From Hydractinia symbiolongicarpus (taxonomy: Eukaryota; Cnidaria; Hydrozoa; Anthoathecata; Hydractiniidae): a DNA stretch of 60,000 nt. The notes under the pieces were generated by a model that saw only the letters and a program-made list of their open reading frames with translations, ran no database searches and had not been told where the DNA came from. Shown here one piece after another: positions 12,201-22,537 of the stretch. How positions within the stretch are numbered: the stretch's first letter is position 1; each line of letters starts with the position of its first letter. The translations under genes and the position numbers were made by a program. The stretch covers positions 20,996,501-21,056,500 of the forward strand of contig NC_079886.1 of the NCBI RefSeq assembly GCF_029227915.1, in the 5' to 3' direction.

Positions 12201-15200
12201 TGAAAGATATTTGTACAGGTCCTCCAAATTCTTCAAATGCTTTGTCAGCACTTGTCAGGGATCGTGTGCGCAAAAAGGCACTGGATAATATCAACAAAAA
12301 GTCAGCATTCGAACATATTGATGCACAAGCACTAACAACCCATAGACAAGAGGAGTTTAATAGATGGTATGTTTCTTCAAATCCTTCATTATCACATTTT
12401 TGGTTATATAAAACTTCTGAAAATCCTTCTTCTTTTTATTTCTTTTTTTTTTGTTGTTTTTTAGCTTGCTTGTTTATTTATTTTTGTTTCTTATTTACTT
12501 TGGAAAATCTTTCTGTAAACCCTACACACATCATGTGCCTAATAACAATATCTTTATTTAAGGGTATATGAATCCCGTCCTTATGATAATGAGGAAGATG
12601 GTCCATATATATTGCGCAAAGCTAGTAAGTTATCTGAGTTACCTTTCAAAATTTCTGGCATCAATATGTTGTATCTTAATAATAATGATTTTTGTAGATG
12701 ATATATTTATTACTCACAATTTTCCATTTATAGTCTGCCTGAACGTCTGTTAAACACTTTATTAAATGAAATTATTTTACATGATAATATGGTGCATTTT
12801 TTTCAAACGAGTGTTTCTGTTTTAGAGTAAATGACAAGATTGCTTGATAATTATTTTACTACAAAGGGGTTAGTAACTATTCAAGATGTTATGTGTTTTA
12901 ATGAAAAAAAATTTATTGTAGCCTCCGAGCCTAATTTAAAAGGAAGAAATACACTAAAACATCGAGTTCGCTATAAACCTTGTGTTGACCACCACCCGCT
13001 GATGCCTACCAATAATCATCCACGACATTCATACAGTCCTGGAGATAGCCGCCATCCAGGTAGTTTACTTGTCTTCTATGCATTTCTAACAAAGTTTAAT
13101 CACTGTTTTTGATTTGTTGCTTTTGTTGTTATTTTTAGATATGACATCAGAGAGAAGAGAGGCAATATCACCACCTTATAAGCGGGATGCTATAGAAGGC
13201 AAAGTATTTCATAAAGGTCCACGTGGTGGTGTACCACCTCTTTTTCAATCTCCTTCCCTACCAAATATTAATCTGGGTAGTGGAAGGTCTCAGGTTCACT
13301 TTCCTACTTCTATGGTAAGATTTTAGTTATTGGTTCTTTTTATTCTTTTTTCTTGGAAAAACTAAAAAAAGGAATTGCAGATCACTATGTTATGTAACTA
13401 TGGTTACTTCTCTCTGAATAGCCAAATCCTAATTATTTATTAACTTGTGTACAAGTGAAAATAAATTATATCTCTTTTTTTGTTTTGTTTTAGAGCTTAG
13501 GAACATATTCCACTGGCTCTACACCAGATTTAAAAGCACCTTTGCATCCTGGTCATCCAAAGTATCTTGATATGTTGAAGACACAGTATGCAACTAACCA
13601 TAGATATTTACAACATATTATGCTTGAACATAGACATGATCCCAAAGACATTGATTTATTTCATCAACGGTACCTGTCGAAAACTGATGATCACAGGTTA
13701 TCTGATGAAGAGCGTGTGAAACAATTATTAGAATCTCAAAATAGACTTTATCTTCATCTTGTTGATTTGTTTAAATTATCACCGCCATACACAGGATTGT
13801 CAAAAAGTTTTTCGAAATTACATTCAATTGAAAATGTCCCACCTCCATCTTCACTTATTCAGTCTCGATCACATGACTCATTGCATAGCATCAAATCACC
13901 ACCACGAAAAGATGTGTACTACAAAGATGACTACCTGCTCCAGCCACATGGCTTGCACACACAATCAAGGTTTCGTTTTAATCGTGACCCATACCCAGTA
14001 GGAAATGACCTGCATATGCAGGATCATCAAGCGGCACGACTAAGACTGAAAGAACATTTACGTGACAAGCATGAAGCCAGCTCTTCCACAATGAAATCTA
14101 TGTCATTGGATTCCCATTTTAGGAGATTGGAGCGAGATCATAAAATACAAGAGGAAACGCCTGAAGATGTAGAAAAAGAAGAACGAAAACATATTAGTCC
14201 ACGAGCCATAGAAGAAGAGACATTTATATATCGAACTTCTGAATTAGTCAACAAAAGGTCGGGTGAATCAGCATCCCATTCATCAATGTATGGATCAGGA
14301 TCTCGTTTGAATAACATTGCTAACAAATTGCATGGCTCTGCCTCAAGATTATATGGTTCCAACCCAAGTTTACATGGCTCTGACCACCGCCTGCACAACT
14401 CTAATCCCCATTTGTATAATTCAGACCAAAGAATACATAGGTCCAACCCTCGTTTACACGGTTCAGATACACGCATACACACCTCAGACCCAAGGCTTCA
14501 TGGTTCTGACTCTCGTTTACATGATTCAGAGTCACGAATTGTTAGTTCAACATACACTACTTCTGAAAACGAGTCTTCATTGAAAAGCACTAAGGACATG
14601 ACCGGTTTAGTGTATGATACTATTATGTTAAAACATCAATGCACCTGCGGTGGAAGCTATCCCTTACATCCAGAATGTTCAGGTAGACTTCAAAGTATTT
14701 GGGCCCGGCTTCAAGAAACTGGTGTTGCAAATTTATGTGAAGTATGTTGGGTTTGGTTTTTTTTCTGAAATATTTTTACGAGTATCTTTGGAGCTTTAAC
14801 AAATTTTTTTAAGGATGTCGGTCTATTAAATTTGTTTTGTCCTAAGTTTTTCAATAAATTGATCTTCACCGTTTCTTCATTGTGAGTATTTAATGAGTAT
14901 TTGATGTTTTATTTTTAGCGAATTAGACCTCGCAAAGCTACCTTGGCGGAATTACAAACTGTACACAGGTACTGATTGCCTGCAAATATTAACCTTCAAT
15001 TTTTTAAGTCAAGAGAATCTGAAATATGTAGTTTTCAAAGAAAATGAAAACTTTTATTTTTTTGAAATATTATGTATGTATAGGTTATGTTCAAATTTTT
15101 GTGCGTTCTTGCAAGTGGAACATTATAGCATAAAGGAATCCTATATGTATTTAGGATACATATTTCCTATATGTATCCTATAAATTTTAAACAAATTTGA

Positions 15201-17674
15201 AATAAACAAATTAACTTTACTGTCATTACCATGGTTCTTTGAAGCTTGCTTTTCATCACAAAAGTTATTGCTTGGGTTTAATTTTTTATTCTTTTTTTCC
15301 ATCGATGTTTTTGTTGGTTTAACTGGTCTGTTAAGAGAATACCAGGAAAATCGCAAAGATAAATTTCTTCACGTTAAAGTGACTATTAAACTTCTCTGGA
15401 ATTCAGTTTCAAATTGTAGCCAATCTGCATGGTTGCTGACTTCTCCTTTAAGAAAACTTTTTTTAATTTAGTGAGCAGCATGCATTACTATTTGGTGGTG
15501 GTCGAAGCAGAGATGGTATTTCACTTTTTCTTATATCGATTTTTTTTAATTCCTTTTTCTGTCATTATTTTCATGTATATTATTCTTATTCTCTCAGGAG
15601 CACAAAATTTACGTTGTTTCAGCACATTGGCATGTGGAGGAATTGGAGTGAGTATATCCCTGTTGTGTTTAGTAGGCTGACATAATGTTTTGGAATAAAT
15701 AGTTATTAAAAGATTCGTTGTTATTTGGGCCCGCTAAAATTGTTTACAAAACATTTACTAAAAAATAATGGTTTGAAGTTTTTTTGTTTTTTTTTTCGAA
15801 CAGAAAGGTTTACAAAATGTCATGAATTTTTGTTTTAGGTTGATGCTGATACGATATGGAATGATACTCATACTTCTAATGCTGCTCGAATGGTAGGTTA
15901 TGAAACCTGTATGCTATTAAATTTAAACATACTAAGTTTTGTGTGTTTACATAGTGTCCTGGAGAGTTGGGCCCCCTTAAAAATCTGGCTATACTTGAAT
16001 TTATTTTGCTACTAGGATGCTAACTAATATATTCCAGTATTTTATAAAAAAAACAAATATGCGTAAATACCAGATTTCCGATTCCACGTTGTTTTATTTT
16101 TTGTTATCGATTATTTTTTAATCTGTTTTCAGGCAGCAGGATGTGTCATCGAACTTGCATTCAAAGTTGCCTCTGGTGAGTTGAAGAATGGTTTTGCTAT
16201 TGTCAGACCGCCTGGACATCACGCAGAAGCCCATCAAGCAATGTAAGTAAATCAGAAGTAAATCAGAATGGAAGTTGTTTTTTATTGAGAGAAGTTTCTT
16301 CACTTTCACATAAATTCAATAATTATTTTTTTTATGATTGAGTTTTTTATTTTTAGGGGGTTTTGTTATTTCAATTCAATCGCTATTGCTGCTAAACTAT
16401 TACGTTTAAAGATGGCGGTAGAGAGAGTCTTGATTCTGGATTGGGTAAGATACATGGTGTATTTTCTAAAAGGTTCACTACAAATGGATTTCTTACAATG
16501 TTAATATGATTTTATATTAAAGATTTTTTGTAATAAATTGGCTTTATGCACCGGATAAAAATACATGCTTTAGGGAAAACAAATCATTGTTGTTGTGAAA
16601 AGTGCGAAAAACAGCAAAAATTTTGCGATCAATTTTGAATTCAACCACCCCCCCCCCCCCCCTTGTCTACGACATAGGTCTGTGTGTTTTTACTTCTTAC
16701 AAGCTAGATCTGGATAATAAAAAAAACTTAGTTGTATTGAGTTTTTTGACATTTTCTTCTGACATTTTTCTTCTGACATCTTTAACTTTCCTATTGGCTA
16801 GTTCCTGTATTCGATCCTTTTGAATGTTTGATGAAAAAGCGTAAAAAAGAAGAAGTAAAAGAGTGAGAATTTTTGTGAAAAAATAGTATCTGAAATTTCT
16901 TTTTTTTAAACGGTCCACTTATATTTAAAATACATTGATATCCAAAGTGTAAAGGATCTCATTTGCACTATAAAAGCTATTTGTCATATATTGGACCCCT
17001 TTCTTACATGAAAGAAATTATTAAGCAATCACGTGTGTTTTTAAGGCAGGTGAAAGCTATTACTTAAAACCACTGTTCTTTAATGCTTTTATCCTTTCGT
17101 GTTTTTTTTTCAATTTACAAAGGTGGAATTGTTTCAATATACTTAAGTGGCGAAAATATGTTTTCAAACTTCTTCCACAAACACCTCTTCATTCCAACCG
17201 GTAATTCCATGAGTGTTTCTGTTTTAGGACATTCACCATGGCAATGGAACTCAACAAATGTTTTATGATGACGATCGTGTTTTATACATGTCCATGCATC
17301 GACATGATGATGGAACATTCTTTCCAGGCACTGGGAAACCGGAAGAAGTAAGTCTTGTATATCAAAAGATACATTTAACGAATGATTTTTTTTCTGCTGA
17401 CCTGCTGATAGAGCGTTTGCCTCCAATGCGAAGGGTCGTGGTTTCAATCCCCGGTCGAGTCAGGCAATGGAATATAAAAGTGTAAATCGATCCTTCTGCT
17501 TAGCGTTTAGCTGGAGAATAAGACTGATATCTTACGCGTTCGTCTAGTTGAGCGGTTGTTATGCTTGGCCGCCTTTCATAGCTTAAATGGGAGCTTTAAA
17601 TGCTCTAGGGCTTCCTTAGCAGGACCCTTTATTTAAAACAGTACGAATGGGAGTTTAAGAGGCTACCCTGGGTA

Positions 17675-17710
<36 letters not shown>

Positions 17711-20593
17711 CAATTTAATTATGGTTTGAAAGGTAAGTTTGTCAAAAAATTTTTATGTAACAATTACTAATGATGGTCGAATTGTTTTAACCTTATATGG
17801 CATGGAAAGGTATCCGTTAAAACGAAACTGGGAATTGGATTGGCTGAGAAGGTTGTTACTTCTGTGAATCAGGTAATTTTTAATTTTAGTGTGGTGCTGG
17901 TATTGGAGTTGGTTGTAATGTTAACATTCCTTTTTGCGGAGGCTTAGGTGAGTTTTTATGATTCTCTCTGTACGAATTTGTCAATTCCATCTTGATCTCA
18001 TCAAAAGATTTTGTACGCCAGCAAAAGTTTAAACACCTCGCGACCAACATATGTGTGAGTCACGACAATCGCGTTCAGGCTATTTACAGTACTTGCAGGC
18101 TATTTGCAGCGGTCTAATAGAAAGGTCAACGCTATCATTTTCCACCTTCGAGACATGACGTCAAAAAATGTGACTGTTTATACGCTATAGTAGACGTACC
18201 GACGTTTTCGGACGGTTTTAACTTTTAAAAACCTCCTCCGAAACAATTTTAACGTCTGAATTTTTTTCGTTATCTAAAAATTTAAGCGTCCAAAATTTTT
18301 TATAAATACAGTTTTCAGAGATAGTTTCCTTAAGTTTTTTAAATGGCGGGAATCCAGCAATGAAAACCATTTAAAGGCTTAAGACACTTTCAGGTGTAAT
18401 GCTTTGATAATTGAGTGTTTATCATATCCGTGTAGGTTTCCAATGTGTCCGAAATAATGCAATACTGTCTAAAAAAATTTTGTCCGATAACATTTTGGTT
18501 TATATTATTCTGGAAAATTTTAACAATCTGTGCATTTTATTAACTCACTTACTCGCGTGCATTTTTTAATTGGAATCAATTTTTGAATGTATGACATTTT
18601 CACTGTCTTGTGTTTTTATGTACTCAATTTTTCCATCAAATCTAGAACCTACATACGGAGACAAAGAATACTTGGCTGCGTTCAGAACCATCGTACTACC
18701 TGTTGTAAAAGAATATAAGCCTGACATCATCCTTGTGTCAGCAGGTTTTGACGCTGCTGATGGTCATTCCCCTCAACTGGGAGGTTATACTGTTACTGCT
18801 GCATGTATGTGGTTGTTATTTGTAGCTTTTGTAGATGTGTGTGTGTCTGTGTGTCTGTGTGTTTTCGTTGTTTTCTCACGTTCTTTACACTTATTAGTAT
18901 GTACATTCTTATTTTTTTAAATAGTAGTTACTGTTAAATTATTCAAATTATTTCTGTTAGTCTTACGCGGACGTCAAAGTATAACAAATAACTTATAAAG
19001 TGTCAGAGATTACTGACACTTCGTAATAACATAAGAGCAAAAACAGTGTTCACTATTTTTGAGGGAGTCTAAACGGTGCTTTATCTTGTTTAGGCTATGC
19101 ATACATGACGAAACAACTTATGGAGTTTGCAAATGGAAAGCTTGTTCTTGCGTTAGAAGGAGGGTAAGTGTATTACCACTTACAGATGGAATTTTTTAGT
19201 AAACATTCTTCATTTGACACTTCAACTTTTTTATTGACACTCCTCTGTCATGGTGTAAACTTTCACCTTAGGTACGCGTTGCAGTCTCTTTGCGATGCTG
19301 CAGAAAACTGTGTGCGTACGCTACAAGGTGGTCCCGCAGCCGAACTTTCTGAAGAAACGAAACAAACGAAACCACACGATAATGCTGTTAAATCTTTAGA
19401 AAAAGTGATTGACATACAAGGTTTGTTTTGTTCGTTCTGTTTCGTTCGTTCGTTCGTTCGTTCGTTCGTTCGTTCGTTCGTTCGTTCGTTCGTTCGTTCG
19501 TTCGTTCGTTCGTTCGTTCGTTCGTTCGTTTTGTTTTTTTGTTTGTTGTGTTTATTTGTCTGTTGTTTCTTTTTATAAACAAGTCTTATTAGTGGTGAAA
19601 TATTTTTAAAACAGTAAAAATTTTGAAATATTTCAGTACGTTCTATGAGAGAACCCACAAAAGCTAGTATTGCGCAATCGAAATATGAAATCTTATTCAT
19701 TGGTTGTTTCGTTTTCTTTTTTTCGTGTATATATATATATTCGTATTCGTGGTTTTCTTCTTTTTGTAAATTTTCTCTGTTTAAACCTTGGTGTTAACCA
19801 AGTTATGTAATTCTTGTCTGAGTTCTTAAGCTCCCTTTTTTTCACTGACACTTTTATTTATTTACGTGCAGCGAAATATTGGCCTAGTATCAAGCGGCTG
19901 GCTCCTCAAGTTGGATCTTCGTTAAACGGTGCTAAGAAAATGGAGAAAGAAGAAGCAGACACTGTAAACGCGTTAGCCTCGCTTTCAATGCAAGTTGTTC
20001 AAAACGGCTCATCTGAGAAGTAAATTGATTAGTTATTTGTTTGTTTGTTTTGTTTGTTTGTTTATTTTGTTAAGTTTAAAATTCGAATTTGCTTAGCCTT
20101 TATGACGTCATAAGATAAAGAGAAAGCGGTCTGTTCAAGGGATTGTTTCAACCTTCTGTGCTTATGACAAATCGATTAACGTAGTTCACAACAGTTTACC
20201 AAATGTCTTCACGAAGCATTTTAACCCCAATTTAGTCCGAAGGAGGGGCAGTCCCTCCGACCTTAACTCTTCAAAATGGTTAGGATTAAGTCTCTCTTGT
20301 TTTTAAGATTTTAAGAAGCCTCTCCTCTCCTGATAGTGCAAAATTTAATTTAATTTTACAAGAAATGCTATATTTAATGTCTATATTTTCTATAACAAAA
20401 AAAATTATAAAGAACGTTACAAAATTACAGCAAGTCGTAAGGAAAGGAAGTTATGCTAACATAATGAAGTTCTTCCGCTGATCAAGTGTACTGAGAAGTA
20501 CTCAAAAGTGGTCAAAAGTTTGTAGATTTAAAAAAAATTGTTTTTAGACCAACGAAGCCCACCGAACGTGAAGAACCTATGGACGAGAATTAG
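6201..20593 (+). CDS. HDAC4: Class IIa histone deacetylase (HDAC4/5/7/9 family)
   Basis: Transcriptional co-repressor and lysine deacetylase of class IIa. Exons, all with GT-AG borders and matching phases: 6201-6335, 7106-7273, 12081-12132, 12219-12366, 12563-12624, 12922-13059, 13139-13314, 13494-14741, 14919-14968, 15472-15515, 15598-15647, 15839-15892, 16133-16242, 16357-16444, 17228-17347, 17890-17947, 18646-18804, 19094-19163, 19272-19420, 19872-20019 (or to the stop at 20021-20023) and 20548-20593. The product is 1090 residues, or 1076 if it ends at 20023; human HDAC4 is about the same length. Residues 24-80 are a Gln-rich coiled coil. RKATSEPNLK (Ser190) matches the first 14-3-3/CaMK site of vertebrate HDAC4. 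[10 protein letters not shown] is another family motif. Residues 571-642 form a heptapeptide repeat. The deacetylase domain begins at TGLVYD (663). Class IIa structural zinc residues C676, C678, H685 and C753 are present. Catalytic zinc ligands are D842, H844 and D936. The position of vertebrate HDAC4 His976 is Tyr978 here. The start was chosen as the first ATG after an acceptor, leading straight into the coiled coil. The symbol denotes the family; one ancestral gene is expected outside vertebrates. Confidence 0.95.
7274..12080. other. Large second intron of the HDAC gene
   Basis: This 4.8-kb intron has no recognised exon. A short GC-richer patch lies at 9849-9925, and at 11440-11515 there is a cluster of aaacgcc motifs. 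The frames at 10740-11084 (-) and 11529-11811 (-) show no domain and are treated as chance. Confidence 0.6.
11440..11515. repeat. Cluster of aaacgcc motifs in an intron
   Basis: The motif aaacgcc occurs at least three times (…taataaacgccaaccc, ataaaacgccaat, aaaaaacgccc) plus one variant (aaacagcc) within about 75 bases. The motif resembles ends of dispersed repeats seen in invertebrate genomes, from memory only. Confidence 0.35.
14325..14540 (+). repeat. Ten-unit heptapeptide repeat encoded in HDAC exon 8
   Basis: Ten consecutive 21-bp units encode the pattern [RKSH]-[LI]-[HY]-x-S-x-x, for example [14 protein letters not shown] and RLHGSDS. Every unit has Ser at position 5. Synonymous codons differ between units (TCT, TCC, TCA for Ser; CGT, CGC, AGA, AGG for Arg), so this is not a young slippage array; the peptide pattern appears to be maintained. 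It sits in the linker between the 14-3-3-site region and the deacetylase domain. Confidence 0.9.
16648..16662 (+). repeat. Poly-C tract in an HDAC intron
   Basis: A run of 15 C residues in an otherwise AT-rich intron. It is a likely site of length polymorphism or sequencing error. Confidence 0.9.
17397..17710 (+). mobile_element. tRNA-derived SINE with (AAT)n tail in an HDAC intron
   Basis: An A-box-like start (ctgctgatagagcgtttgcc) is followed by a B-box-like T-arm gtggtttcaatccccgg. The GC-rich body contains gagctttaaatgctctaggg, similar to the body of the SINE at 3.05-3.36 kb. The 3' end is a pure (AAT)n run from 17673 to 17710, a typical SINE tail. It lies between the exons ending at 17347 and starting at 17890, in the same orientation as the gene. 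Confidence 0.75.
19441..19530. repeat. (TTCG)n microsatellite, 22.5 units
   Basis: A pure 90-base TTCG array starts 20 bases downstream of the HDAC splice donor at 19421. It produces long but meaningless Phe-Val-Arg-Ser or Thr-Asn-Glu-Arg open frames on both strands; these are not genes. Confidence 0.97.
20020..20547 (+). other. Probable last HDAC intron, with a stop if retained
   Basis: The donor GAGAA|GTAAAT at 20020 overlaps the TAA stop at 20021-20023. The acceptor tgtttttag precedes 20548. Splicing joins SSEK to [14 protein letters not shown] and a TAG at 20591-20593. The vertebrate class IIa C-terminus has a similar Pro/Glu/Met-rich end. If the intron is retained, the protein ends at Lys just before 20021. 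Both forms are in frame. Confidence 0.6.
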
Positions 20594-22537
20594 GCAAGTC
20601 GAATATGGATTTCCGTAAAAAAGAAAGTCGAAACGACGCCGTTTCGTTGCTAAGCATGTAATATATTGCCGTGTAGGAAGAAGACGTCCAAGATAGAACA
20701 ATTACACATATGTGAATGCGAAGGGAAATACCATCATTTAACTGTTCACTTTTAATGGTTGGATATTTTAATCTTTAGTACAAAAACATTGTCTCGATTA
20801 TTACCATTATGGGCTCGATTGACCATGTGCTCTCGTCAGCTGATCAAGTTCGTGTTGATGTTTTTTCGCCATTATTAAAATGAGGCGCCAATTGTTGAAA
20901 AACTTAACAGACTCAGTTGTGTAGTTTGTTTTCTGTTGTCTTTTTGTCTTCACAAGTGTTTTTATTTCAACAACTTATCATATAATAAGGTTACAATAAC
21001 CGAGTTATTTGCTAGAATCTGTTTCGTTTTTAAACTTCAACAAGAATGTGTTTATTTTCGTATTTATAACTTGCCGCTTTTGTTTGCTACGATTTTGTAA
21101 GAGCGAGCGGTGCTTCTAATCTTCAGCAAATATGGCTGTTCATCACAAGTAGATCTCTACATGTCAGTTTCAAGGAAACGCACGCATTGCTTCAACATTT
21201 AGAAACTTAGTTTGTCTTTGAGTCACTTCAGATATCGATGTATTTTTTTAAAAAAAATATCTTTTCTTAGTTGACAGTGACAATATTTTCCCTAATGTCG
21301 AGTATTATTACTTAAACTTCGTAGGGTTTTCAAAATTATACTAGTCATTTCAAGATTCTCTTTTTATGCGCAGCATAGAGTATAATGAAATTAATTTTTT
21401 TGAAAAATCATGCCAGCAAAATTGATGTTTGAAAGATTGTATCGCCAAAACCAGCTTGTAAATTCAATTTTAAACGGGCCGCATCCCGCTTTTCACGTAC
21501 TGTTGCCTTTTTGCGTTTTATAGCCAACTTGGTTTTACGAAAGTACGTCGTTACTCTTTTTTTTTAGTCCGTTAATATTTTTATTGGCGATACTTTACAT
21601 GTTTTTATCATTTATAACTGTTGCGTATAAAACAACAACTTAATGCCCATACCTTTAAAATAAAAAAGGTTGGTAAAGTTTTTGTCAGAACAACTTAGTT
21701 ATTATTGTGAATATTATGTCGTAAACAAAACTGTGTGTTTTTTTCGAATCCTTTTAAAACCCACCATTTTGCTAAACAAGTTGTTAGGCTATTCCTGGTG
21801 CACTGTAGTCAACCGAATCGAGTGTTTAATTCCTCTCATAATACTTCTTCTAATCATAAAAATAATTCTTGATATTCTCGCTGTCGCACTTTTCAACAAC
21901 CTAACGAGATAATATTTTTGCCACTTTTAACAGCGTGTAAAGTAAAACGTGCTAGAAAAAAAAGTTTTTATAACAACGCTTTTTTAGCTGGTGGCTACAA
22001 CACTTGTGACGATATCACCTTCATGTTTCTAGCGCGACACAATAGAACCACATATCACAAGAAATGATTGGCATACCTGCCATCTGCTGTATTGAGCATG
22101 CGCAGATTAAAAATTATGCACGTGTGAAAACAGATAAATCAAACTTAAAGTTACGTTGGCTTGTTCTTGCGGAGATATATTTAAATGGACATTTTATCAA
22201 AGAGCAATTAAATCCGTTTCTATCCGATTATATTGTTTTAAGGATGTTTACATTAAAACATGTGCCGAAGTATAATTATCTCCTTAATGTTTCGCTAACA
22301 GTTCCTTTCAAAATAATAGCGCGGAATTTGTAAATGATGAAGAGTATTGTTTTGAAGGATTATGACCACTATACTTATAAATAAAAAGAATGGTTTTCTG
22401 ATAGCGAAAACTACTCACTGGCCATTATAACACGAAGGACGATGAGTGAAGAGTACTAGGCTTTAGAAAAAAAGTTTGTTGTTTATTAAATAGTATAAGT
22501 ATATAAATAAAATATTGTTACTGTTGTAAAAAGAAAT
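20594..22537. other. Intergenic region between HDAC and F-box genes
   Basis: It probably contains the HDAC 3' UTR and the F-box gene promoter. A possible AATAAA lies at 21659-21664. The frame at 22064-22333 has no recognisable domain and no splice context, so it is not called. Confidence 0.4.

Noticed and set aside
13759-14001. His/Cys-rich alternate frame inside HDAC exon 8
   Set aside because: It overlaps the main frame, which has clear homology on both sides and continuous phase.
14138-14583. Minus-strand and alternate-frame open frames over HDAC exon 8
   Set aside because: They are shadows of the 21-bp heptapeptide-coding repeat in the true frame.
17397-17470. A functional tRNA gene
   Set aside because: The A and B boxes are degenerate, no full cloverleaf can be drawn, and the sequence continues into a SINE body with an (AAT)n tail.
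19168-19700. Long open frames with Phe-Val-Arg-Ser or Asn-Glu-Arg-Thr repeats on both strands
   Set aside because: They are translations of the pure TTCG microsatellite; the only true coding piece there is the HDAC exon 19272-19420.
22064-22333. Plus-strand frame of 89 codons upstream of the F-box gene
   Set aside because: No recognisable domain and no splice or promoter context; AT-rich chance frames of this size are common here.
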